From Hyaloperonospora brassicae (taxonomy: Eukaryota > Oomycota > Peronosporomycetes > Peronosporales > Peronosporaceae), in the NCBI GenBank assembly GCA_947650285.1, contig CANTFL010001420.1:186001-250000 (forward strand): a DNA stretch of 64,000 nt, in the 5' to 3' direction. The notes beneath the pieces are model-generated. The model saw only the letters and a list, made by a program, of their open reading frames with translations, searched no databases and was not told the DNA's origin. Below are positions 20,640 through 35,300 of the stretch, piece by piece. Position 1 is the first letter of the stretch; each line of letters begins with the position of its first letter. A program made the translations under genes and the position numbers.

Positions 20640-21526
20640 CAAAAGTGTAGTTGTTGTTGGCCGCAGTTACACCCACAATGTGCAGCAGAAGTAGTTAAAA
20701 TATATTGGTCTTGTATATCGCGTCAATCGAATATACCCGACTTGCGCTGAAACAAGCAGTGAATTCCCTGACATAGGGAGAAGCGATAAATAGGTGCGTG
20801 TCATTGCTTGTTGCTAGACGTGTCAAGCAAGTGTGTAAGCGGAGACCATCCCCCTAGCAATCTTCGTCGCTCGTTTGCGCGAATGAAGTATATATAGCGC
20901 GCAATATTACCGACAATACCAGATCGCAGAAGGAAGGATATCGACAAAGGGATCATGGTTATGTTATTCATGAGTAACTTTCATCTACCACTGGTCTGGT
21001 TGTTCTTGACGTCGCTGTTGTCTGATCATTGTCGAGAAGGAGCAGCCAGTGGCGCGGCTGGAGCCGATGCGCCGACGAAGAGGCGCTGCACCTGACTCTG
21101 TACCAGGATAAGTTCGGCGGCCGTTGCATGAGCATGCAGATTTACTGCTTTTACCTCACCGTCCTTGTAATTAATCACCCTTTGCCTTTTAATAGTGTAA
21201 CATAGCCTTCCAGCAGTGTTAGCTCGTCAAGAGCGTGGATGGATGTCCACAGAATCAAACAGCTCTTCTGTGAGCTGGTTAAAGTCTTTCATATGACTTT
21301 TAAGAAAGGTTGTCATGGGTCCAATTGACTGGATGATATGAGGTGAAGAAACCTTATTTATTCAAAGTACAACAATACAATTTAGAATGTAGATACTCTC
21401 AAATTCAATAACGTGTTTGTTGAATGAGATAATGGCTCATTAGCTAAAACCAAAGGATCATTATCGGCCCCTTATATAAATTCAACTCATGAGAACCCAA
21501 ATGCAAAGACGACCATTGAGGTAACT
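20640..21526. other. Region between the MULE remnant and the second solo LTR
   Basis: No gene recognised. A short GC-richer stretch near 21030-21130 may be a remnant of something coding, but no motif is visible. Confidence 0.35.
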
Positions 21527-21971
21527 TGTTACGCATTACACAACATGTGTGGTTTACACCTGGACCTAGTCCCATTAAAGATGATATCAGATCATCAAAT
21601 CAGTTGTTGGGGGCTGACGTGTGTCAGCCACCGAAGTACGTGACCTTTTAGGAGATATTGATTAAGATATTAGTGTCTATATTAAGTACGCTCGTCGGAG
21701 GCGCTATTTTGGATAAAAATAAATAAAGTCCAGTTTCCCTTTTGACTTGTCAAAGATACGTGTCTTGAGATCGTTAAGAGTATAGCACACGCCTTGTTAA
21801 GGCAGATACTATTGAGAATTATGTGCTGTGGTTCTTTGAATCGATTGGTCCCTGGAACAGGGACCGTAAGATTTAAGCTTGTTGACTCGCTGAGTCAGGT
21901 TCTTTGAACCAAGTTGATTGTTGAGCGTTTAAGTCTTATTCTAAATAAACGAGATTTGTAGCTCCGCTACA
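21527..21971. repeat. Solo LTR (445 bp), inverted relative to the 15.4-kb copy
   Basis: Matches the split LTR at 15396-16635 in reverse complement from end to end, including the stretch around AAGTCCAGTTTCCCTTTTGA that marks the empty site of the Pack-MULE-like insertion. Ends are TGTTACGCA and GCTCCGCTACA. Flanks TAACT/TAATT may be a worn 5-bp target duplication. No internal region adjoins it. Confidence 0.8.
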
Positions 21972-24900
21972 TAATTCATGCCTATGAAAGGATCGTTGGT
22001 CTCTCAAGGAAGTGAGATGAAAAGAGAGGCTAACAGAGATGCTACCTGATATTCTCGTCTGTTTGTATAACTCTGCGAGAGGTTGAAGCAGGGTATCATC
22101 TTAGGTCTTCGCGTGTAAATATAGTTTGTGACACGCAGTCAGCTAATGGCGAGGCAACACCAACGTGTATCGTGCGCGTGTCGTCTAGATGTAGCATACT
22201 TCTAGAGGAGCAGTAAGGGTCTGATGAGCCGTCAAATTTTAAAGCCTATAAACATGTAGGCAGGCTTGAAGAACAATCATTTTACTACCATTCTTCTGCT
22301 TTATAAACTTACTGGAGCTTTCTCCGAAGATTCGTATCCGCACTCCCGACTAAATTCTTACAAAAAAATTGTTTGGGTAAGTACTGGTTAGGTGCGCCTG
22401 GCCGTTTGTGGCGGCAAACATATTCGTACGGGCAAACAATTTACAATCCTCGAACCGACCAACGATTTCTGCTGACTCATAAATGAAGCCGCTTGCCAAG
22501 TTCTCCTGTAAAAAGCTTATAGCATTATTGAATACCTTAACAAATCTGGATGCTATGAAATTTCTACAGAACCAAACGTGTCCTCCTTTTATTTTCACTT
22601 GCGAAACATGATGCCCAAGATCAAGTTTTGCAATTACCTCGATGCTATAGCCGTGTGTGTACTAATTCTATCCTTTCTTTTTTCACTCAATATTATTTAA
22701 AGGCCTTAACGATCATATAAGATATTAATCACTACTTGTGTTGCAGAATTTATGCAACTGTTGTCGGATACGCGATACGTGTCGTGCAGACTCAGCTGAT
22801 ATGTCGCAATACAAGCATGTTCCCACCTTTCATCAAAGAAAACCGCTAGCGTTATCCTATCTAAAAATAAAACGTAGATGGAATGCTGCGTTTGGTCATT
22901 AGGTCAAGTTTCGTGACAAGCCAAAGCATGTACGCAAACTATTCAAGCTACAGCCGTCAATCCCGGACATACAGCAATTTAGACCTGTAATGTCGCATTT
23001 TGACCAACAGAATTGTGCACTGTCTACGACAGACACGTAACGGGGACCTGCATACATGATTATGGCAATATAAGCAACAATAAACACGGCAATGCCTTCT
23101 ATAAAGATTCAGTATACGTGATGGCTAGGAGAATCAATTCACAACATCACATAATCTAGTTGTATATTAGGGAGCGAGATGAATCACAGAAGACGCTTTG
23201 TTAAATAAAAAACGAGACTTGATGTATCATCGTCCATGCAGCTTATTTAGTTACTATAAGACTCATTAACGCTATATATTACCGCGAACGATTTCGACAC
23301 CTTGCTCACCACTCATACGCGCGTCCAAAAATAACTGGCGATTTTATCGGCTCATACTAATATCTTTTCAGCCATGAGAAGTGTGTCATCAACTAAAACA
23401 CAATTCACCACCACATAAATATCATTATATATTGTCTTTTGCGTTAATATTGACAACGATATTGTTTGCGTCATAAAGTTGAGTCCTCACTTGTAGCACG
23501 TCTAATGGATCGTAGAGGATCAACTTTGCAAGAAAATCGCTCACATCTTATTTTGCTTCCTAAGTAATTATAAATTATGGCCTTAAATGAGGTACGTTAA
23601 GCTGGCATAATAGTATTAAGAATGATAATGCCATACGCTCCCTGTCGAAAGCGAAGGCTTTGGTTCGGGCTATTAATGGTTTCTTCATGTATGCGGCGGA
23701 TCACCCCATTGCATCAAATGGCAGTAAATAAATACCAACGCGAATATCCTGTGTACAGGCAGTATAATTGAAAATAACCATATCTGTATTTTAGTAAGTT
23801 CTGCTCTTCCGAGATGACTACCAATTATGCGCGGCGACCCTTTGTTGGTCAATATATTGCCGGATTATAAAGATAAGCCAATTAGCCAACAAATCTTCCG
23901 CTGTGAGCAATGAATGTGCATTAGATACTTGTTACAGGACGTATATCGAATAACACGTATTAAAACTGATCAACCATCTTTCTAAGTGTGCTTACTTATT
24001 TTTGAAACAATTATCTATTCACTCAGACATACCTTTTCTCGTGAATAACTTTATTCTTTTCCTCACTGCGTACGTGTACATGAGGTGACACGGCGCCTAC
24101 TTGACGAGAAATATGCAGGAATAATTATATAATGTTCATATAGGAGATGTCAAAGTGAACATTAATTTTTGTCTAATGCCCTAGCTATAATATAGGGTAG
24201 ATGAGGTGGATATTTTGTGTGCATATACTAAGTTCTAATAGGTAGTTGGTCAATTAGTGTGAGATAGAAAGATACATCACTCCTACATTACAAAATTCAA
24301 CGAATATGCCATCGACGGGGGTGGTGGTGCGGAAATACGTCTGGTACGCGTTAACAACCGTGTTTTTCCCCTCACTTTTCGGTTAATCATGTATTTGCAG
24401 TAGAAACGACGGGCCCTGTAAAACGGATCAGTAAAGTATAATTCATTTGTACATAGTATCACCCATGGGCGTAAAGAGATAGTGATATGTGTCGTAATTT
24501 CATTTACAATTTTAATACGTCATTCACAAAGGGGATATGTTGCTCGCAAATTATCCGGGGGCGACAGACACACTACTCAACATCCCAGAAACACTGGTCT
24601 TAGTAGATGAGTGGATAAGCACTGGAACTAGATCGGGAGATACGTGGATATATAACCATGAGGAGCGGATATTGGTCTATAACGCCGGAGTGTGGCTCAC
24701 ACAGCTGGTACCCATGCTTTATGATCACTGGTCGCTAGTCTTTCCGCGATTAGCCTCAAACATCCCTGTCAAAAACCGAAATGAGCACTCATATGCTTAC
24801 ATGGAAGTTAATTACACTATATAGAATATAAGACCATATCGGTGTTACTTCCTGCTTCTGTGGTGGATGAATGATCTTTCGTAGTATTGTTCCGAGCGCA

Positions 24901-27719
24901 AATCGTACAACATCAAATAAGTTGTCATAAACCCCACAATATACAGCGATTCTCTAAGTATTTGCCTATTATGCAGGGTTTAACATTAGATCCACCAAAA
25001 CGGATGATAATGCAAGATGAAAGCTTGGACGCTCTTTTATAACAGCCTTGTAATAGAATCTTAGCGCGGAATCGTAAATATAGGAATGGAACCACTGACG
25101 AATGTAATATCACCTCAATGTTACAAATCAAGAAATGTAGAAGAACATTGGAAAGTCATACCTTTCGACATGCTGATTTGTGAGCGTATAATTAGCCGAC
25201 GAATGCGCAAGAGTGAGATTTAGGGGAGCAGACGACTCTAGAGATGATGTCGAGATTACTCGCTGATGTACTGAATTTATATATTAGGTATTCTATAAAC
25301 TAACATAAAGAATGATAAAAAAAGTCTTGGAGAATGGATGAGATATGCTCGGGTAAGACGTGTCATTATAAAATTTTAAAAGCAGCACACAAATATAAAT
25401 GAAACAAGGTGAGTAAAGGCGGTGAATTGGAGCAAGGAATATTATATGATGAGACAATGTTTTTTATAAAATCAAGACAATAAAATTAAACGTTTCGACT
25501 GAATGAAGTGAGTACATAAAAATCATACACTTTGATTGATGATTGTACTGGTATTCTCGTACCTCCTTCCACGCGTAAAGGAAGTATTGAAGAGTGGCGT
25601 ACTACCATATATATTGATTTTTTGTACGCATAATATCTAGCTGTGAATACAAAGTTATGCCGGAGGAGGTCAAAGCGGTCATCTATGTTTAATTTAGTAA
25701 CATAAATCGACGACAATCATTTGAGTCTCCCATCACGGATAAATGGATGCGACCTTTGTCACTAAAATAATTATACGGTTAATAACAGGTTATTTAGGCG
25801 ATATTATATGCTGTACAGAAATTATGGCGTAGAAAGGCGGGGATTGGCGTCATTGCAATGCTTATAAACGATTGGTACTAGCTAATATGTACTATATAAG
25901 ACAATCAGCATTATAGCATATCCAAGAGATCTGAAATGAGGGCGACGAAATATTCGAACCAAAATTGCGTTTGTGTTAGGGTGATAATGTTGTATGATAC
26001 CTGTATTGAAACATACAAATTAATGATAATACATTCAGATCAGATCTATCTTTTATCGTAAGCCTAATTGAAAAAGGTATATTCGCTATTAAATACACAT
26101 GGTGCAAACGCTACGATTGTACATTATTTTTGCCAGCATGTTCACGCGATCTCGATCATTCAAGACGAGTTTAAAGTGCACAATTTAATTAAAAATCGAT
26201 ATTCAGCACCGTTCAGAATACAGGCTTAGTGTAGCAAGGTAATCATCATGTTACAGATGCTTAAAATTTTGATGAAGGAGCGGCGCCAAATCGGCTTCGA
26301 AAATTTGCTTTGTCGATCAAAATAAGGACAAGGGTTGTTCCTTTCTTACAAAACGATATCCCATCTTGACGCTTTCATATACTTAACCTGTTACGGTAAA
26401 TTACATGGTATTGTAACAAAATTTCTGAAGTACGTCCTAAGGATGGCGTAACAAGTAATGATTGCTTATATATAGCCGTAATAGAAGTGCGTGCTGTCCA
26501 ACAAGCCTCACCTGTAAATATTACTACTATTATGGATACATATGATAGTAAAAGATAAGGGCTACATGTAGATATCAATGTCATGTGCATCTTGATACTT
26601 GAATGCGAATACGACTTCATTTTTATAGTAAGCAGAAGAAAGTCGTGAGTCACAAAGAAAAAGTTGCTCCTGATCTTAACTTGAACCTCCACTATCATTA
26701 CGTAGAATCTACGTGCAGACCCCAATACAGTTGTAGCTTTCGCTGAATAGCTGCGCAGACATATCTACTATGTGTGTGTATTGAAAGACTGATGTGGAGT
26801 CAAAAAATAAGTTGATAAAACTACAAGAATAAATCAATTTTTAGGGGTTCGAGCTACAATATATATCAGATGTGCAATCTAGCAACTCCTTTTATTACCG
26901 TGCGAAGCAGGGCAATGGTTGAGCATAGAGCACAAGAACTGACCGAAGGTATATTTTCGCGATACTTACGACACTTACTCCACAAAAGGCGAGCATGCAT
27001 TCGACGCGATATTACTGCTAGAGAATGCCAACAATTAGATACCATGAGAAAAAAACACACATCGTCACATCCTTCTTGAACAATTAATATTACGACGGCC
27101 ACTTGAACATTAAACCGTCGATGTGGCAGAGCGTTAGGTTTGTAGAGATGATTTTGATACGATACAATCGCTGCAGATGTTGCTTGCCTTTTTAGAATAT
27201 TTATCCAAATATTTGCGCAAGAAAAGTCACAAAGTAAAACACATATATATATACATATATATTGATCGGCGATTGCACTCAAATTTGTTTTTCTTGTGAG
27301 CAATATAGGATATTGATCCGGTATGAAATCTTTGAAATAATAAGATTAGGAATTTGTCGTTTAAAATTATAATTTTACATACCACCTAATAAGCGAAAGC
27401 CATATTGAAACATACTTTTCTAAATGGGTCGTAATGATTTCGGTACATGTGGCGCGCCAACATGCTTATTATGGAATGAATTCTTCCTCACGCTTACATA
27501 TGAAAATGACTGCTGGTGTCGGTCATGAAGGTACATGTGGTCCGGCGTTGGCAAGCGCAAACATTACTTGACATTCAACGACAAATAGATGAGTATTGTA
27601 AGGCTATATAAAAGAAAGTGACATGAGTACTGATAAGCATACTAAAACTTTAATGCTCTTAGGTCAAGATTACTAAATGCAAGTGGGTAGCGATCGTACG
27701 ATGCACAAGGCACGTTAAC
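21972..27719. other. AT-rich region, no recognised gene
   Basis: About 5.7 kb with many stops in all frames. The longest plus-strand frame (24537-24824) and others show no family pattern. I see no RNA gene, satellite or clear terminal repeats. Confidence 0.45.
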
Positions 27720-29380
27720 TACAGTAGAACCTGTCCAAACGTTTACTGCCAGGACCGGGATTCTTTTCAAATTTAGACAAGACATTAGCGAAGAGAGTGG
27801 AAAGTATTAATTGATTTCTTGTCGCCATGGTGGCTTTCGCTCTTGCCGAGTGTGTGTGTGTGGGCAAAGGCTCTGTGTACAGCCAAAAGTCCCTCAGCAC
27901 CCACAATGTGAACAAACCTATCAAATCTCTTATCCGGAGTGTATGGATAAAGGGCAAACCCCGGACCCCCTCCCCGCTCTCGCCTGCAGAATCTAACAAA
28001 CCTCGAAACCATTTGAAAGCCGTGGCGTTCATGCAGAAAATCATCAAACTACAACCACAACGCAGCCACACCCAGAACCAGAGCCGCAATGGCTTCATAG
28101 AGGTACATTAAGACAATCACTACTAGCCAACTTCGGATGAAGCTGTGCAGGCACAAGAAATAGCACCCGTTGCTTACGCAAGCAGACTTGATCAAGTGGA
28201 TTTAGGAGACGCATTTCGTTTCTGTCATTCAGGAAAAGATTTCTTTGACGCTCTACCGCCCGGCAGCAATTTTCGCCATGAACGAGATGTGAACCGAGCG
28301 GCAACGCGTTAGTGAACTGTGAAGTACCCACTGAAAGAGACAGCTCTGTACCAGTGGCGCCTCACATACGAGGACCAGGTCAATATGTTAGGCGATCTAA
28401 TCAAATAGTAGGATGCGTACTTCCTTGCTGAGATCTACCCTAACTTTGGGTCTTTCAGTTTATTAAATTGGTGGCTGTATGCACTTTAAATTGCAACAAT
28501 ATTTGGTTCTAGCGCCGCTTTTAGGGAATCCGGTTCAGTCAGCTTGGCTGTAATCGAAGAGTATTTACCGCAGATTCGCTTGAATCTGGATCAGTATGAG
28601 CCACGTGGCATCTACAACATGGATGAAACTGAATTGTTATACAGAATACAGGAAATTGCATCATGATATGCTCGCTGCCACACCATTCACTTACATTCAC
28701 TGACATTTGACATCTCAACGGGAAGACAATTCTTCAGCCACAAAGAAGCTTGAAGGACGCAAATAAAATAAGGTGCATCCCTCGCTCGCTGTGTGCTGCA
28801 ATTCTGATGGTTCGGATAATCTTATACTTTTTTCATTTGCAAATACGAAAATCTATGCTTTTATAGACTTCAGATAAGAAAGCTTTGGATTAAAGTACCG
28901 AATCAGCCCGAATGCTTGTTAGATCAAAACGCGAGTCATCTTTGTCGAGTGGCACGGATGGCACGATATAATGTTGTTTTAGAATATGAACAATTGCAAC
29001 GCACATAAATGTTTATTGTACCTCGCAATTGTTGCTAAACTATGCAGCACACCGTGTTCTATCTGCCACCAAACACGACGTCAAAGATTCACTCTAGCGT
29101 CGAATAAATATGAAATACCTCATGGCATATTATCGCTGCCGTCTAAATTGCTTCCTTTTTAGCGCCTTCATGACAAGGTAGCAGACTTTGGGAAGACCGA
29201 CGTGCTCGAGGATATGCATATTAATGTTGCAGACTGGAGTATGAAACCAGAAACAATTCGCAACTACTTTCGCCATTTTAGAATTTGCACCACCGATGAT
29301 AATGTGACACCGGTCCTAAAAGAGTCGCCTAATGATTTTGGAGTGACCATGGACGTCGAAGAGCAGGCTTAAGAGCTTCG
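27720..29380 (+). pseudogene. Decayed pogo/Tigger-like transposon with DDE transposase remnant
   Basis: Position 27722 starts CAGTAGAACCTGTCCAAACG right after a TA, which resembles pogo-type ends. On the plus strand, broken frames show YEPRGIYNMDETELLYRIQ (28590-28651), the block with the first catalytic Asp of pogo/CENP-B transposases. CCNSDGSDN lies near 28794, VFYLPPNTTS near 29054 and WSMKPETIRNYFRHFRI near 29235-29290, all in the family order. Many stops and frameshifts interrupt it. The N-terminal DNA-binding part and the 3' end repeat were not found. It is not functional. Confidence 0.7.
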
Positions 29381-32300
29381 GTTCCAAAAAATAATGGGTA
29401 TTCGCAATTTTAACAAGAATCCTGTAGAGCGCAGAGTTGTATATGTTCCGATTCAAAAAGAAATTGTGCATGACCTTTCTTATAATCCTGCCGGAAGATG
29501 AAGGGAAGGCCGGTGACATTAGATAATTCATATGCGGTAAGGCAAATGAGGCACTACAATGTGCAATTTTCTGCAGCAATTATGGATGCAGCAAGACATT
29601 GTCGGCCGCGAGATGCTTGCTGCCATCCAGATAGTCCAGGACAAGATTAGTATTATAAGGATTATCAAGCTTATATACAAGCCAATCTTAGAGTATTTTT
29701 TAACGTATAGATGCCCGAAACAAGACAATTGTTGTCATTTCGATGTCTGCAATAGCGGTCTTCAACATAAAAATTGTTTTCGGTATCACCTGTGAAGTAA
29801 AAATTAATGCTTATGAGGAGGAATTAATTTTAAACATATATGGTCAAACTTGGGACTGATCGTACATCTTGATTACAATTGCTTATTAATATATTCAGTA
29901 TTAATTTAGACATATTTCACTGTAGATGGCAGCATGAAATTATTGAAATTGGTAGTATTTATTACTATAATAGTTAAAGAATACGTAAAAAGTTAATCGT
30001 ACAGGACGAAATCCATGACTATTCATGTTTTATGGAGGTAATGCGCTATTTAATGACATTGAAGACGGAATGCATACCATATAATATTCATTAGACTTTT
30101 GTTTGATGACCATTACACAAATGGTACCTGCGCGAATAGTTCAAATGCTTCGTTTCTGATCGTGAGCGTCATCATACTTGCGGATGGAGCAGGTGTCGAT
30201 GCATACCTGACCCCTAAATGGCAGGTCACGCCTGGGTCTTCACGGCCGCTGAGTTGTGTAGATGAGTGGATAGTGAAGGTGCAAGTGTTGTGCAAAAACC
30301 TAATCTGCAGGTCAGTTTCCATCTTAGTAGCTAAATACGGTGGCGCATTTCTAAAGGAATCTGCAGGCTGTAGGATCAGGGCGACATTTTGCACGTCTAA
30401 GTTGATAAAGACTCCTTGAGAACCCTCATGCAGCTGTTGGGTGGTCTACGACACTCCCGTACGCCATCCTGTCCGAAGTAAATCAATCATGTATATATAA
30501 CATGGAGTCAATAACTAATAAACGGCTATGGGTCCCTGTGCACATGAGTCGCTTGCTAAGTGGTAAAAAGTGACGCATCCTTGTTGACCACGAAATCTTA
30601 AAATAGACGGAAACGGCGGGGTCACATTAACATCCTGCTATTCTTAATGTATCCGTGCGACTAATCATGTCGATGTTGTTCATTACACGACAGGTATGTA
30701 TCCAGCATATTATTTCCGTCTTCAAAGGCACCGACCTTGCTTCCGTTCGGCGCAAACTCATCGATGTACCACGCGTGGTGTCAAATTGACAGCTCAGACG
30801 GTATTACTATCTTTAAAGCCACGTTTTACAGCTTAAAATGCTTAGTTTAGTTGTGCTATGGCCGTATTTGCCGATCCCGAGCATCCTTTGGCATTAGAGA
30901 TGGTCCTCTTCATGACTACCCAGCACTGATGCGAATCACGCTTCTGCCGCCAAAGAAAAGCTGGTGGCTTTAGTAGACGATATAGAAGGAGACCGTGGCG
31001 GTGAAGATTAAGATGTTGAAAAGAAGGTTCGGGACCCGAAGATGTCGGTATAATATGCCTATTACCGCGATTTGTAGTACAAAATATTCCATTTGTACGG
31101 GTGTGACACCTTTAATTGGATTAGGATCGAGTACTGGGGATTTGTACACGTTATACTGAAACAATGCAGACAAGATCACCCCTTGATATGGTCAGCACAA
31201 AGACGGGTCGTTTTTGCACGGCACATGCAAGCGAAATGGTCGACATAAACTTTCGCAATAATAAAGCAGAGAGCACTTTGAAAAATGCGCGGACAAATGA
31301 TCGCATATTGGGCGGAGAGTAGGCGAAAATGAACGGATAGTTAAATGGAGTATATTATAAGCTTATTTGAATTTGAGAGGCCGACGCGCATGGCAGAAGC
31401 TTTGTACGAAACTCGCTCTGTTTGCTTATGAAAATAGCGCCGGCTTTTTTGAGGCCACTAGCTGTGTCCGCATCCGAGGGTGGCGACAACGGTGTAGCAA
31501 ATTTGTGCAGAATATGCACACGTTAAGTAGGGCGCGGAGCAGCTAATCCTGCGGCAGTGTACTATATTAGCAACGCATTAAGCGACTTTCTTACGGTACT
31601 AAAATGCGATCCGGATGTACACTCTCGTGTCGGGACGCCAAAAATCGCCTTCTATCAGCAGCTTAGTGCTTTGATTCCGTCTTTTACGATGTCGTACAAC
31701 CCGGCTATCCGGGACTGAGTATTTCAGTTCTGTTCTTAAATACAATGATACGGACACAGAATATGAAGTGATTATGAAATAATGGACAACAATTACGCAA
31801 TGAAAGGAGCAAATACCGATTACACAGAGAAGTCATGCATTATGCTCACAAACCTACGTTGAATTATAATTTTTTTGCAAAACTTTGTGGGTCGGAAGCT
31901 GTGCCGTGATCATACATTATTGTATTGCCATCGACCTATATATGGCACCACATCCGACGTTTAAACAGTATGCCAGTCGGATAGGCGGTGTACAGTATAA
32001 ATCGAATTCACATAAAACCGCACGTAACAATCTCTCAACTAATCGGCAATTTGGGAATACTGATGCCACAAAAAAACTCGCGGGATGCTGCAGCAGGCGC
32101 ATGCACGTCACAAAATTTCGAATATTATGGGGCCAAACAAATTCTTCGCTACATCGTTCGTCGGCGGTTGAGATTAAACTTATCATTTGAACCGCGCCTG
32201 TGCGCCTTTATGCCGGTTTCTAGTGGTGTCTTTGTCGAAGAGCAGATAAATGAAACCCATTTTTTCGTGGAAGTGTAAGTCCCTGAAAACGTATTATTGA

Positions 32301-35300
32301 TTTTCTATGGACTCATATATACGTATCAAAAACTTACTCATAGAATCATTGAAGGATTTCTACAACTAGTAACAAATAAATTAGAGATACTTTTGCTAGT
32401 GACTACATGAGCTTAATAATGCAGCCGCGTGTGCCAAATGTCTTTCTTTTAGCATGCAAACAAATTTCTCATCGGCCGACATATCAGCACAAATTCATAA
32501 AGTAGAACGAGCGGTCAAAGGACGATGTCGATAGACGATGCGATAACTATACCACATATTTCGATGACAGCCGATTCCCTCATATATCAGGCATACAGCT
32601 GATTGACAACATTTTTATATAAGAGAAGAATATGCATACTACAAAAATATAAATTATTTTTAATGTTGCCTCCATCGTTTTACGAAACGATCTCCGTAGG
32701 TGATGTATTAAATCGAGTCAAAATCAAGAAACTATTTTAGTAACCACGTGCTTGAGGTTATATGGATCATTGTGCAAGCCCTAACGAAATTTTTTTGAAA
32801 TGATACATATGTATTCTGAGCTGAATACGTAACCACATAACTGACCTAGTTCTTAATTTACCTTTGCCTACGGACCTACAAAAAACATATCCCTGTAAGA
32901 CTTCTTACCAGCCTTTTTTTGCTGATTCTCGCTCCAGTAATATACACCAATATCTTTAGATACGCCTAGAGTAACTCGTTGTTCAAATCTTGAACTTCAA
33001 AGTTTACCACGATGTATCTTTCCCTACCGTTGCTCGACTCTACGTTGCCTCAATTCTTAATTCATACCCATATTCACTGATATCTACTGTAATTACACCT
33101 AACTTAGAATTTGTCCTTCTTTATAAAGAGATGTAAAACATAAGCTATCCATATCATAAGGAATGCAACTATTTGCACCTTATAAAGATGCAATAAAGCG
33201 TGTTACAGCTTACAAACCAAACTGTCTTTTCTTTGCATGAGTAATTTACAAAATAAATATTTTACACTGCGGACAGTCATCCGCGTAAGCCAACTTAGTT
33301 GCGATTATTGGAATATTGTAGGAACCACGATCTATGCCGTGACGTCCTGTAATCGTCCACCAGCTATGGATAGTTTTGGGTAAAGAATAGAAGATATAAG
33401 CTTATTTTATGTAAGTTTGACGCAGTGCGTCTTGATACATAAACTATAAGACTTTTTAATTTGTTAGGCGAAGCTTCATCGCATGTACATTTTATGTGCT
33501 CATGCGATTGTGCGTGCGTGTCTCACGGAATTCATCGATGAGCTCGCGAAGGACGAATAAAAATGAAAAATGTAGAAGGGCGCTCGTCAGAATCGTCACT
33601 AATTAGGTGTCAAAATAGCACCTAATGGGGTTTCTATCTTCCACGTTCATACGTACAATACGAATATTATGCTTCAATTATTTAGACTGTATGCGCGGTT
33701 GTTCACAATTACATAACCAACTTTTGTTTCATTATAGGGGTCTATTAGGCCCTTATCGTATACGTTGGTAGGACTTAATGAATATTTGTGAGATCCTATA
33801 ACTAATCCACCAATAATGGGGCGCCAATAATGTGTGTTCCAACTCACGTACGTGCAGAACAATATTTTATTTATATTTTTATTATTTTGATCAAGTTCAG
33901 GCCCCGCCTATCTGATCGTATCATAAGATGGTATTTTGCGTGAGACCGGTGATGGTATGGTGCCATTGCGTGGTCATTTAATAAGAAATTGTCTTGTTAC
34001 AACCTCGTTACACCCCCCGTCGTCGAAGCTCTTTATCCGAAAAAAGGGATAGGTTAAAAGAAAGCCAAATTTGCGGCGGTTGCTACCTTAATTGAATATG
34101 GCTTCTCATAGCCGTACTTCTAAATTTAGATTGTCTTTTCGAAAATTGCTGCTAAATTCCACCTACTTCGTCGTTGTTTCGATTGCTAAATTCATTGCTG
34201 TATTCATCAATTTATCAAGATCTTCACCTTGATCCTGGCACATCACATACCTCCTTTCGTCTTTCATGCTCGACGCCACTATGTCAGATGAGGGTACGCG
34301 GTTGGATGATGCCGCGCAGTCGGCAATTTGAATGAAATTATGATTCTTATTACGCGCAGCATGAGTGCAACTTTGCCGTTTGTATGAGTACAGAGTTAAA
34401 CACCTCTATGAAGTGACCTAGGGCACTTATCTGGGCTTATTGTCGACATATGGTAATGCTTCAACGGCATTAATGAAAAGAAATTGATGAAGGCAAATCG
34501 TTTAACTACAAATACATCACCAAGTAGTAAAAGGCGTGTTTCGCTAAATGTATAACTGCTGCTATTCTATTTTGCTAAACGTTAATGATTAGAACTCGCA
34601 CGTACTTTAATGGCAGTGCAAACTTAAGATGTTTCACGCAGAGGAAAAAGATGCATGCCTAGAATGCGTTTTAACTGAGTCAAATAATTTATAAAATGCA
34701 GCTACAATAACTCTTGTAATAATCGCGTATGACATTACTATAAGGAGAAATCATAATCTTGTAAGTGCATTGATTTCTTCTTATGGGTCTTGATATTGTC
34801 TTCTGATGGACCAATTGGCCACAGATGCGACCAAATTTGGGCATACGATTCCGGATATGGCGTCTTAGGATCGCCTTAAAATTAATTAATATTATTACCG
34901 AATGGTTTGCGGTCTTTAGCTTTACCATTCTTGACATCATTGTGGCTCAAAGAGGGTCTTTGGTTGCTACAAGCCCAAAATAATACTTAAATGCAAAATA
35001 ATCATCCAGATCATATGAAGCCCATCTTGCATACCACAAAGAGGGCACATACCGTGCTGTTCAGTTACGATTTTGATTCTGCACTTTGTTGCGCCTAGCA
35101 TTAGCATCTGACAACATGCGAAATTACAGGCGCTATTTTAAATTTCGTTTCTACTGATGATGCCTCCACTTCTAGAGGGTACTGTGGAGCTTGTCAGCTA
35201 TATTATTTTGCACAAGATCGTTTGCATAACAAACCTTTACCCTTTTTTAATTGACATTTTATATTCGATTGAATACCATGAATGAAGTTGGAAGGAGCCA

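Noticed and set aside
27715..28111. Long overlapping frames on both strands near the pogo relic
   Set aside because: Neither matches the transposase, and both lie in the terminal region upstream of the recognisable DDE blocks.
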